A stretch of 22,774 nucleotides of DNA. It comes from JBPCPM01 sp050999155 (GTDB taxonomy: Bacteria > Actinomycetota > Thermoleophilia > Solirubrobacterales > 70-9). Location of the stretch: the NCBI GenBank assembly GCA_050999155.1, contig JBPCPM010000144.1, positions 1 through 22,774 on the forward strand, given 5' to 3'. Below, in pieces: positions 1 through 6,171 of this stretch. The notes beneath the pieces were generated by a model that saw only the letters and a list, made by a program, of their open reading frames with translations, was not told the origin of the DNA and did no database searches. The position numbers and the translations under genes are program-made. Each line of letters opens with the position of its first letter. The stretch's first letter is position 1.

Positions 1-716
1 GCGCCGAGCAGCGCGTCGGCGAGCAAGGCGAGCGCGCTGTCGTCCGACGCGATCTCCTCGCGGGTGCGGGCCAGGGCGTCGGTCAGCTTCGGGTTGAGCT
101 CGCGCAGGACCGGCAGGACGCGGTGGCGGATCCGGTTGCGGGCCGGCCCATCGCCGGCGTTGGAGGGATCGTCGATCCACGACAGCCCCGCCTCGCCGGC
201 CAACTCCCGCACACGTTCACGCTCGAGGGCCAGCAGCGGCCTGATGATCCGGCCGCGGCGGGCCGGCATGCCGAGCAGGGCACGCGCCCCGGGAGAGACC
301 GCGAGGCGGTAGATCACGGTTTCGGCCAGATCGGTCGCGGTGTGGCCGACGGCGATGAACGTCGCCCCGAGCTCCTCGGCGATGGCCTCCGCGGCGTCGT
401 AGCGAGCCCGGCGGGCCGCCTGTTGCACGTTTCCCCCGGCGATATCGGGGTGCCTGACGGTCAGCGGGACCCCCAGCGACTCGCATGTCGCGCGGCACAC
501 CTCGGCGTCCCGGGCCGAGCCGGGGCGCAGCCCGTGGTCGACGTGCAGGGCGTGCAGGCGCTCGGTGGAGCAGTGGGCCGCCAGTCCGGCCAGCAGCGCG
601 GTCGAGTCCGCGCCGCCCGAGACCATCACCACGCCCGATCCCCGGTCAGGGACCAGGCCGGAGTCCTCGATCGCGGCGGCCAGCACCGCTAGGGCGTTGC
701 GGGGCGCTGCGGTCAC
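1..716 (-). CDS. tilS: tRNA(Ile)-lysidine synthetase TilS (3' end cut by window edge)
   Basis: TilS uses ATP and lysine to convert C34 of the AUA-reading tRNA-Ile to lysidine in the cytoplasm. The frame starts at GTG 716 and reads VTAAPRNALAVL, then the PP-loop motif SGGADSTALL near residue 34. Next come a HVDHGLRPGS segment, GHTATDLAETVIYRL and DPSNAGDGPARNRIRH; this order and spacing are typical of the TilS N-terminal ATP-pyrophosphatase domain and the start of the following domain. The frame is open to the left edge, so about 238 residues are visible and the C-terminal part is missing. It starts 3 bp after the stop of the cyclase gene, so the two are probably co-transcribed. There is no ATG in frame near the motif and the GTG is the natural start. 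Family assignment is firm. Confidence 0.93.
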   Translation of the reverse strand, partial: MTAAPRNALAVLAAAIEDSGLVPDRGSGVVMVSGGADSTALLAGLAAHCSTERLHALHVDHGLRPGSARDAEVCRATCESLGVPLTVRHPDIAGGNVQQAARRARYDAAEAIAEELGATFIAVGHTATDLAETVIYRLAVSPGARALLGMPARRGRIIRPLLALERERVRELAGEAGLSWIDDPSNAGDGPARNRIRHRVLPVLRELNPKLTDALARTREEIASDDSALALLADALLG

Positions 717-719
717 GCC

Positions 720-1913
720 CTACTCGTCGTCGGCGCCCGCCGAGCGAACGGCGTACAGCGCGTTGGGCTGGGGAAAGCCCTTGAGCCGGACCTCGCCGAT
801 GCCTTCGATGTCCAGGTAGTCGGGATCTCCCAGGGCCTCGACAACGGGGCCGGTGACCAGGACCTCGCCGCCGAGGGCCCGGGCCACCACGCGCGCCGCG
901 AGGTTGACGTCCGAGCCGAAGTAGTCGCCGTCGCGGTACACGGCAGCCCCGTAGTGGATGCCGGCCCGGGGCTTGGGGCGCTCGTCGAACATCGTCAAAA
1001 AGCCGACGATCCACTCGCACAGCATCGCGGGGGCGGGCGAGACGATCATCAGCTCGTCGCCGATGGTCTTGACGATCGTGGCCTCGGGCGGCAGCGTGGC
1101 CTCGGTGGTCTCGATGAAGCGCTCGATGCGGTCCAGCGCCTCCTCGTCGCCTTCCTCCTCGGTGAAGCGGGTGAAGCCCGTGAGGTCGACGAAGCAGAAC
1201 GCCATGGAGACCCGGTCCAGCTCGGCTTCGGGATCCTGGATGCCCTCCATGTGGCCCACGAGGTCGTGGGTGATGAAGTAGCGCAGGTAGCGCCGGTGAA
1301 GGTAATCGACGATGGGCATGATCTCCGGCATCAGCTCCCCGGCCAGGGCTTCCATGTCCTCGGCCATCTCCAGGGGCGCCCGGGTGTCGCGGATCATCGG
1401 CTCGTGGACGTAGAGGTGAAACAGGCGCGCCTCGGCGTCGGCGATCTTGCGCATGGACTGCGCGTAGACCCGCAGAAGCTGCAAGAACGCCACGAGAGGA
1501 AAGCCCGAGCGCAGGGCGCCGGCCATGTGCTCGAAGGCGGTCATGTCTTCGTCGGTGAACCGGCCCTCGTACTCGGTCGGCGTGCCCAGCAGCGTGGTGA
1601 TCCGCTCCAGAAGCTCGGGAGCGAGCCCGCTGAGTTCGGAGGCCTCGTCCAGTCCGACATCGCCGTCGAGCGGCGGGAACATGTCCTCGAGCAGCCCGAA
1701 CGCGAGCCGTCCCTCGTCCGCCGCCTCCGAGAGCGCCTCGAGGCTGTGCCCACGGTCGCGCAGCCGGGCGAGGACCCGCGCCTGGGCCGCGGCGGCCGGC
1801 GTCCACTCGCCGTCGGCGAGCGGGATCACGCCCTCGTCCACCCAGCGCCGCAGGGTGGAGGTCGAGACACCGGCGCGACGGGCGACTTCCGCTTGGGAGA
1901 TCTGCTCTGGCAT
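720..1913 (-). CDS. Class III adenylate cyclase with N-terminal MerR-like HTH and regulatory domain
   Basis: 397 aa, predicted cytosolic, no membrane segment. Residues 5-55 resemble a MerR/excisionase-type helix-turn-helix (SQAEVARRAGVSTSTLRRW). Residues about 88-225 resemble the adenylate-cyclase regulatory domain known from mycobacterial Rv1264. Residues 233-395 form a class III cyclase domain: metal-binding aspartates in FVDLTGFT (D243) and KTIGDELM (D286), adenine-specifying K282 and D330, and transition-state N337 and R341 in the VNLAAR motif. All catalytic residues are present, so ATP to cAMP activity is expected and the K/D pair argues against guanylate specificity. The ATG at 1913 follows a 352-bp stretch without a convincing gene. 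tilS starts 3 bp after its stop. The HTH may bind DNA or may only be a sensory or dimerisation module; that is undetermined. Confidence 0.9.
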   Translation of the reverse strand: MPEQISQAEVARRAGVSTSTLRRWVDEGVIPLADGEWTPAAAAQARVLARLRDRGHSLEALSEAADEGRLAFGLLEDMFPPLDGDVGLDEASELSGLAPELLERITTLLGTPTEYEGRFTDEDMTAFEHMAGALRSGFPLVAFLQLLRVYAQSMRKIADAEARLFHLYVHEPMIRDTRAPLEMAEDMEALAGELMPEIMPIVDYLHRRYLRYFITHDLVGHMEGIQDPEAELDRVSMAFCFVDLTGFTRFTEEEGDEEALDRIERFIETTEATLPPEATIVKTIGDELMIVSPAPAMLCEWIVGFLTMFDERPKPRAGIHYGAAVYRDGDYFGSDVNLAARVVARALGGEVLVTGPVVEALGDPDYLDIEGIGEVRLKGFPQPNALYAVRSAGADDE

Positions 1914-2265
1914 CAGGACTCGTGCTCTGCGGGCCGAACGGTCCCACCCGCGGGCCGGCGTGGATGGGTCTTCGCCGGGGCGTCGAGGCGCTCGGGGAAC
2001 GAAGGCGGCGGGGCCACCAGGGCCCCGCCGTCGTGCGGGCTTGACGGCCCGCTCCGTTCGGCCGACGCGACGCCTAAAGACGCCTTGCCCCCCGCCCGGT
2101 CACGCCGGTGCGGACCACTCTCGACCGCTTCAAGTCTCTTGATGCACCGTACGCTCATGCGCCCCCGTGGTCAAGGGTTTCCGGACGAAGAAGTATCGCG
2201 GTCGGCCCGGGATCGCGCTGCCGGTCCGCCGGGTCGGGCGCGCGGGCGAAACGAGCTGCCCGTTG
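1914..2265. other. Intergenic region with no convincing gene
   Basis: This 352-bp stretch lies between the cyclase start and the stop of the small minus-strand gene. Open frames exist on both strands but have poor third-position GC and Pro/Arg/Gly-rich low-complexity translations. It contains one strong hairpin (2006-2030, listed separately). I see no tRNA, no riboswitch I can name and no clear promoter hexamer pair for the cyclase gene. Confidence 0.6.
2006..2030. repeat. GC hairpin, 10-bp perfect stem
   Basis: Arms CGGCGGGGCC (2006-2015) and GGCCCCGCCG (2021-2030) pair perfectly around a 5-nt loop (ACCAG on the plus strand). It sits 93-117 nt upstream of the cyclase start. Neither side has a T-tract, so it is either a leader structure of the cyclase mRNA or a U-less terminator. 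Confidence 0.5.
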
Positions 2266-2499
2266 CTACGCCCGGCGCGAAAGGCGGCGCTGCACCCGCT
2301 CGGCCTCCCGGACGAGATCTCCCCGATCCGCGCGGCGCGCGGCGCGGCGCGCAGCTCCCGCGTCACCCAGGGTGTGGATGTCGCCGTCGAGCAGGCGGGA
2401 GATCAGCAGTTGCTGATGGGAGCTGAGGCCGTCGGGGACCTCGTTGCCGCCGGTGAGGCGGCGGGCGAGTCGCCGGCCGTGTGTGAGGAGGGGTTCCAT
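2266..2499 (-). CDS. Small hypothetical protein, 77 aa
   Basis: The product is not recognised. It begins MEPLLTHGRRLARRL and is basic, Arg-rich and predicted helical, with no signal peptide or membrane segment. Third codon positions are strongly G/C, like the real genes around it and unlike overlapping frames, which is the main reason to accept it. No strong Shine-Dalgarno is seen before ATG 2499. A possible -10 hexamer TATTTT lies on the minus strand at 2543-2538, and the 16-bp element CCGGAAGGTGCAACCG (minus strand) lies at 2576-2561, where a -35 region would be. It is divergent from the PadR gene, so the 111-bp space between them may hold promoters for both. Confidence 0.5.
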   Translation of the reverse strand: MEPLLTHGRRLARRLTGGNEVPDGLSSHQQLLISRLLDGDIHTLGDAGAARRAARRADRGDLVREAERVQRRLSRRA

Positions 2500-2560
2500 G
2501 TGAGGTGATGCTTACAGACGCGGATAACGGATTGGTGAAAATACGGTGACGGCGGGATAT

Positions 2561-2576
2561 CGGTTGCACCTTCCGG
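2561..2576. repeat. 16-bp intergenic element, copy 1
   Basis: CGGTTGCACCTTCCGG on the plus strand, preceded by GGGAT plus two bases. The same 16 bp, also preceded by GGGAT plus two bases, occurs at 10481-10496. Both copies are intergenic, and on the minus strand both lie upstream of a minus-strand gene (starts at 2499 and 10326). Function is unknown; a protein-binding site or -35-type element is possible. Confidence 0.5.
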
Positions 2577-2595
2577 ACCGGCCGATGGCGCCGCC

Positions 2596-2601
2596 TATAG
2601 T
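2596..2601 (+). promoter_or_regulatory. -10 hexamer TATAGT of the PadR gene
   Basis: TATAGT ends 9 nt before GTG 2611. At normal -10 to start-site distance, transcription would begin at or just before the start codon, giving a leaderless or nearly leaderless mRNA. No Shine-Dalgarno is visible in the 9 nt between. No good -35 at 17 bp. Confidence 0.45.
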
Positions 2602-2610
2602 CCAGAAACC

Positions 2611-3081
2611 GTGCCCGAGCAGCCCAAAGACCCCGCCGACGATGCCGCCACGGAGGTCACCCGCGCGGTCGCCAGCACGGCGCGGCAGCGCAAGGGCGGC
2701 GGGCGTCCGTCAGATGTCTTCGGCGGTGAGATTCGGCGCCGGGACGTGTTCCCGCTGCTGGTCCTCCACCTCGTCTCCCAGGACCGTTCCTACGGCAACG
2801 AGATGATCCACGAGATCGAGCGGATCACCGACGGCGTCATCTCGGTGAACCCGAACACCATGTACCCGTTGCTGCGCGACATGGAGGCCCGCGAGCTGCT
2901 CATCGCCGAATGGGAGCACCCCGAGAAGCGGACCCGGCGCTATTACCGCATCACCGACGAGGGGCGGCGCGAGTACCTGCGGCTGGTCGAGGAGGTCGAG
3001 CCCTTCCTGGACTCGGTGATCAACGCGATCGTCTCGATCAAGCGCGAGGTCTACGACTCCGCACCCGAGCCTCCCAGCTGA
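2611..3081 (+). CDS. PadR-family transcriptional regulator
   Basis: 156 aa from GTG 2611. Residues 1-40 are a flexible Ala/Gly/Arg-rich extension. Residues about 45-125 form the PadR winged helix-turn-helix, seen in YGNEMIHEIERI, VNPNTMYPLLRDMEARELL and the wing motif RRYYRITDEGRREY. A short C-terminal helix (125-147) would serve dimerisation, as in the small PadR-s2 type. Such proteins are usually ligand-responsive repressors. The beta-oxidation pair starts 140 bp downstream on the same strand and is a reasonable target, but nothing in the sequence proves it. The start is supported by the -10 hexamer 9 nt upstream and by lack of any better start in frame. Confidence 0.88.
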   Translation: MPEQPKDPADDAATEVTRAVASTARQRKGGGRPSDVFGGEIRRRDVFPLLVLHLVSQDRSYGNEMIHEIERITDGVISVNPNTMYPLLRDMEARELLIAEWEHPEKRTRRYYRITDEGRREYLRLVEEVEPFLDSVINAIVSIKREVYDSAPEPPS

Positions 3082-3120
3082 GGGTTGAACCGGCGGGGGA
3101 CCCGCAGCGCTGAGGGCCGA

Positions 3121-3126
3121 TAGCCT
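3121..3126 (+). promoter_or_regulatory. Possible -10 hexamer TAGCCT for the dehydrogenase/hydratase pair
   Basis: TAGCCT fits the TANNNT pattern seen before other genes here and would give a leader of about 90 nt before ATG 3222. No matching -35 is evident. The leader has GC-rich self-complementary stretches (for example around 3178-3200). Confidence 0.25.
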
Positions 3127-3221
3127 TGCCCGGCCGCCGGGAGGCGGTGGGCCCGGCCTGCGCCGAGCGCCCTGACCGAGGCGGCGCGTGCGCGCCCTCA
3201 GCGACGAAAGGCCTGAAGCGA

Positions 3222-4097
3222 ATGTTCGTACACAAGGCGGCGGTGGTCGGAGCCGGCACGATGGGCGGCGAGATCGCCCAGGTGGTTGCGAGTTCGGGCG
3301 TCCCCGTGGTTCTCAAGGACATCGAGCAGAAATTCATCGACGCGGGCATCAACAAGGCCCGCGAGGTCACCGAGGGCCAGATGGGCAAGCTCGTCAAGAA
3401 GGAGAAGATCACCTCCGACCAGGCGAAAGAGCGCACGGCCGAGGTGATGGACCGCATCTCCACGACCACCGAGTACGAGGGCTTCGGCACCGTCGACTTC
3501 GTGATCGAGGCCGTGCCCGAGCGGATGGAGATCAAGCACGGGGTGTTCGCCGAGCTCGACGAGCACACCCCGGGCCACGCGATTTTGTCGTCGAACACGT
3601 CGTCGCTGTCGATCTCGGAGATCGGCAGCGTCACCGGCCAGCCGGACCAGGTCGTCGAATTCCACTTCTTCTACCCCGCGTCGATGATGCGGCTGATCGA
3701 GATCGTCGAGGGCGACGACAGCTCGGAGGAGACCATCCAGACCGCGGTGAACTTCGCCCAGCAGATTCGCAAGACCGCGATCCGCTGCGGGGAGGACCCG
3801 GGGTTCGTGGTCAACCGGATCCTCAACTCGTCGGCGTCGGAGGTGTGGCGCCACCAGGAGGAGACCGGGCGCTCGGTCGAAGAGCTCGACAAGGAGATCG
3901 GCGAGGCCAAGGTCACGCCGATGGGACCGTTCTTCCTCACCGACATGCTGGGCCTCGACACGGTCCTGCACGTCGCAGAGCACCTGTCCGACGCCTACGG
4001 CGACCGGTTCCACGTGCACGGCCAGATGAAAGAACTCGTCGACGAGGGCAACCTCGGCGCCAAGACGGGCCAGGGCTACTACTCCCACGGAGGCTGA
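3222..4097 (+). CDS. 3-hydroxyacyl-CoA dehydrogenase (NAD-binding half plus first C-terminal domain)
   Basis: 291 aa. It would oxidise (S)-3-hydroxyacyl-CoA to 3-ketoacyl-CoA with NAD+ in beta-oxidation. The Rossmann motif is VVGAGTMGG (G10, G12, G15). The catalytic pair is H148 in EFHFFYP and E160 in RLIEIV, and N198 lies in GFVVNRIL; residues about 190-286 form the first 3HCDH C-terminal domain, ending LGAKTGQGYYSHGG. In the usual HFFNP motif the Asn is replaced by Tyr (Y151). ATG 3222 is chosen because AAAGG lies 10 nt upstream and the Rossmann strand begins right after; longer in-frame extensions are Arg/Gly noise. The next gene is in the same frame, separated only by TGA and GGATCG, and supplies the second C-terminal domain and a hydratase. 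Confidence 0.92.
   Translation: MFVHKAAVVGAGTMGGEIAQVVASSGVPVVLKDIEQKFIDAGINKAREVTEGQMGKLVKKEKITSDQAKERTAEVMDRISTTTEYEGFGTVDFVIEAVPERMEIKHGVFAELDEHTPGHAILSSNTSSLSISEIGSVTGQPDQVVEFHFFYPASMMRLIEIVEGDDSSEETIQTAVNFAQQIRKTAIRCGEDPGFVVNRILNSSASEVWRHQEETGRSVEELDKEIGEAKVTPMGPFFLTDMLGLDTVLHVAEHLSDAYGDRFHVHGQMKELVDEGNLGAKTGQGYYSHGG
4089..4093 (+). promoter_or_regulatory. Ribosome binding site GGAGG for the downstream half
   Basis: GGAGG lies inside the last codons of the dehydrogenase gene, 10 nt before ATG 4104. It supports independent or coupled initiation of the second ORF rather than obligatory stop-codon readthrough. Confidence 0.6.
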
Positions 4098-4103
4098 GGA
4101 TCG

Positions 4104-5201
4104 ATGGAAGCGTCATCTGAACAGAACGCCGTCGAGCGGTTCCAGCTCAAGGCCCTCGTCGAGGCGTGCCTCGTGCTCGAGGAGCGCGTCGCCGGCGCCA
4201 AGGACATCGACATGGGCATGATGCTCGGGGCCGGCATCTTGCCCGGCCCGCTGCAGCGGGCCGATTACGCGGGCCTGGACGAGATGGTTTCCCGTCTGGA
4301 GGCTGCCGAGGCCGAGTGGGGCGAGAACTTCGAGACGCCCCAGATCCTCACGACGCTGGTCAACCAGGGCAGGCTGGGCGAGAAGTCCGGCCAGGGGTTC
4401 TTCCCCTATGCCCAAGCCGATGAGGGCTACGAGCAGCCGGAGAACGTCAAGCTCGAGACCCGCGGGAACATCGCGATCGTCTGGCTCGACCAGCCGCCGA
4501 TGAACCAGCTGTCGCCCGACACGATCGCCTCCCTGGCGAAGGTGTGGGGTGACATCGAGCAGCGCGGCGACATCCGGGCGGTGATCTTCACCTCCTCCAG
4601 CCCGGCGGTGTTCTGCGCGGGCGCCGACATCAAGGCGTTCACGCAGCTCGACGAGAGCTCGGGCGCCGAGCTGCTGGAGAAGGCCCACGGGTTCATGCGC
4701 GGCATGGAGACCTCGTCGATCTCGACGATCGCGGCGGTCAACTCGCTGGCGCTCGGCGGCGGCTGCGAGCTGGCTATGGGCTGCGACTTCCGCCTGGCGG
4801 CGGAGGGCGCGAGCTTCGGCCAGCCGGAGATCAACCTGGGGATCATCCCCGGCTTCGGAGGCACCCAGCGGCTGGCTCGCCTGGTCGGCGAGGGCAAGGC
4901 GCTGGAGATGAACCTGGTCGGCGAGTCGATCTCCTCGGCCCAGGCCTACGACTACGGCCTCGCCAACGCGGTCGTCCCGGACCACGAGCTGTTCGACACC
5001 GCCCTGTCGTGGGCGCGCAAGCTGGCCGGCCAGGCGCCGATCGCGGTCGAGCAGATCAAGACGGTCTCTGCCCAGGGCGACCTGGACGAGGGACTCAAGC
5101 TCGAGGCGGAGGGGTTCGCGACCGCGTTCAACTCCGAGGACGGCAAGGAAGGGATCGCTGCCTTTCTCGGCAAGCGGGATCCGGAGTGGAAGGGGCGGTA
5201 G
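4104..5201 (+). CDS. 3HCDH C-terminal domain fused to enoyl-CoA hydratase (crotonase)
   Basis: 365 aa. Residues 10-102 are a second 3-hydroxyacyl-CoA dehydrogenase C-terminal domain (KALVEACLVLEERVAG, DIDMGMMLGAG, GRLGEKSGQGFFPY) with no Rossmann domain of its own. Residues 113-360 are a crotonase: oxyanion-hole segment FCAGADIKAF (170-179), LALGGGCELAMGCDF with catalytic E222, and FGQPEINLGIIPGFGGTQRL with catalytic E242. Both glutamates are present, so hydratase activity (trans-2-enoyl-CoA to 3-hydroxyacyl-CoA) is expected. This domain order is the reverse of bacterial FadB, where the hydratase is N-terminal, and matches archaeal dehydrogenase-hydratase fusions such as Metallosphaera sedula Msed_0399. 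The two ORFs total 656 aa, close to such fusions as I recall them. A perfect palindrome begins at the last base of the stop codon. Confidence 0.92.
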   Translation: MEASSEQNAVERFQLKALVEACLVLEERVAGAKDIDMGMMLGAGILPGPLQRADYAGLDEMVSRLEAAEAEWGENFETPQILTTLVNQGRLGEKSGQGFFPYAQADEGYEQPENVKLETRGNIAIVWLDQPPMNQLSPDTIASLAKVWGDIEQRGDIRAVIFTSSSPAVFCAGADIKAFTQLDESSGAELLEKAHGFMRGMETSSISTIAAVNSLALGGGCELAMGCDFRLAAEGASFGQPEINLGIIPGFGGTQRLARLVGEGKALEMNLVGESISSAQAYDYGLANAVVPDHELFDTALSWARKLAGQAPIAVEQIKTVSAQGDLDEGLKLEAEGFATAFNSEDGKEGIAAFLGKRDPEWKGR

Positions 5202-5226
5202 CCCCGGCCGCCCGGGCGGCCGGGGC
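5201..5226. terminator. Perfect 26-bp GC palindrome after the hydratase gene
   Basis: Thirteen-base arms (GCCCCGGCCGCCC and GGGCGGCCGGGGC) pair without mismatch and without a formal loop; the first base is the last base of the TAG stop codon. There is no T-tract. Position and strength suggest a U-less intrinsic terminator or mRNA-end stabiliser of the type common in high-GC actinobacteria. Confidence 0.6.
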
Positions 5227-5230
5227 GAGC

Positions 5231-5280
5231 GCTCAGTGAACGATTCTCCGGGCTCCCGTGCCGAGAACCGTTCAGCGAGC
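5231..5280. repeat. 50-nt hairpin unit A of a tandem pair
   Basis: Arms GCTCAGTGAACGATTCTC (5231-5248) and GAGAACCGTTCAGCGAGC (5263-5280) pair at 15 of 18 positions around a 14-nt loop. The loop contains CCCGTGC (5255-5261), which is perfectly complementary to GCACGGG (5279-5285) just beyond the right arm, so an H-type pseudoknot or an alternative hairpin is possible. Same length and same arm consensus as unit B at 5303-5352. Confidence 0.75.
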
Positions 5281-5302
5281 ACGGGTGGCCGGCTGCTCAC
5301 CC

Positions 5303-5352
5303 GCTCGCTGAACGATTCTCCGCGCTATGGACCCACCAATCGTTCAGCGAGC
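5303..5352. repeat. 50-nt hairpin unit B of a tandem pair
   Basis: Arms GCTCGCTGAACGATT (5303-5317) and AATCGTTCAGCGAGC (5338-5352) pair perfectly over 15 bp around a 20-nt loop. The loop end GGACCCACCA (5329-5338) pairs, with one bulged C, with TGGTGGTCC (5354-5362) after the right arm. This is the same geometry as unit A with a different sequence. Units begin 72 nt apart. Confidence 0.75.
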
Positions 5353-5390
5353 ATGGTGGTCCGTGGTGGGAGTCGGAGGCGGTTGCGAAG

Positions 5391-5396
5391 TACGCT
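5391..5396 (+). promoter_or_regulatory. -10 hexamer TACGCT of the sirtuin gene
   Basis: TACGCT lies exactly 6 nt before GTG 5403, predicting a leaderless transcript. No Shine-Dalgarno is present. No convincing -35. Confidence 0.45.
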
Positions 5397-5402
5397 TGGC
5401 CC

Positions 5403-6155
5403 GTGACCGTCACCGCCGCGCATGAGCAGCTGGCCGAGCAGATTCGGGCGTCGCGCAGCACGGTGGTGCTGACCGGGGCCGGGATCTCGGTGCCTTCGGG
5501 GATTCCGGACTTCCGGAGTCCGGGGACGGGGTTGTGGGCCAACGTCGACCCGATGGAGGTCGCCCACATCAACGTGTTCCGGGGCGATCCTCAGCGGTTC
5601 TGGTCGTTCTACCGGCCCCGGTTCGGGATGCTGGGCGACAAGGAGCCCAACGATGCCCATCACGCGGTGGCCGAGCTGGAGCGACGGGGCCTGGTGGACG
5701 GCGTCATCACGCAGAACATCGACCGTCTGCACCGCAAGGCGGGATCCCGGGAGCTGATCGAGGTCCATGGGTCCATCGCCACCTCCAGCTGCCAGGTGTG
5801 CGGCCACTGCGTCGCGCTGGAGGAGGCCGAAGCCCTGTTCGCCGATGGGGTCCTTCCCTGCCCGGAGTGCGGCGGGCCGGTCAAACCCGACGTCGTGCTG
5901 TTCGGAGAGATGCTCGATGAGGAATCGATGAGCCGGGCGTTCGCGCTTGCGGCCGCGGCGGAGCTGATCCTCTGTGTCGGATCGTCGCTGGAGGTCCACC
6001 CCGTTGCCGGCCTGCCCGCGATCACGTTGCGTGGGGGCGGCCGGGTGGCCCTGATCACCCAGGGGGCCACCCCGTACGACGGAGAGGCGACCGTCCGGCT
6101 TGACCACGACGTGGTGAGCGACCTCGGCGCGGTGCTCGAGGCGCTGGACGCATGA
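5403..6155 (+). CDS. Sir2-family NAD-dependent protein deacylase
   Basis: 250 aa from GTG 5403. It removes acetyl or other acyl groups from lysines, consuming NAD+. NAD-binding motifs are LTGAGISVPSGIPDFR (23-38) and ITQNIDRLH (102-110; Q104, N105, D107). Catalytic H122 lies in EVHGS. Four zinc cysteines are C130, C133, C153 and C156 in a CxxC-19-CxxC layout, and GSSLEVHP (193-200) is the second NAD loop. All residues needed for activity are present. The Tyr/Arg pair (Y70 and R73, in FWSFYRPRF) that marks class III desuccinylase-type sirtuins may be present, so a longer-acyl preference is possible but unproven. The gene follows the beta-oxidation pair after a structured intergenic region and appears to have its own promoter. 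Confidence 0.93.
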   Translation: MTVTAAHEQLAEQIRASRSTVVLTGAGISVPSGIPDFRSPGTGLWANVDPMEVAHINVFRGDPQRFWSFYRPRFGMLGDKEPNDAHHAVAELERRGLVDGVITQNIDRLHRKAGSRELIEVHGSIATSSCQVCGHCVALEEAEALFADGVLPCPECGGPVKPDVVLFGEMLDEESMSRAFALAAAAELILCVGSSLEVHPVAGLPAITLRGGGRVALITQGATPYDGEATVRLDHDVVSDLGAVLEALDA

Positions 6156-6171
6156 CGCACGCGACCAGCCG

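Noticed and set aside
1913..2158. Minus-strand 81-aa frame whose TGA overlaps the cyclase ATG (TGATG)
   Set aside because: The overlap is suggestive of coupling, but codon third positions are not GC-biased and the translation is Pro/Arg/Gly-rich without structure, so it is probably not a gene.
954..2426. Long plus-strand open frame (490 aa)
   Set aside because: Shadow of the cyclase gene; the cyclase frame has all catalytic motifs.
2167..2508. Plus-strand 113-aa frame
   Set aside because: It is antisense to the better-supported 77-aa minus-strand frame and has weaker coding character.
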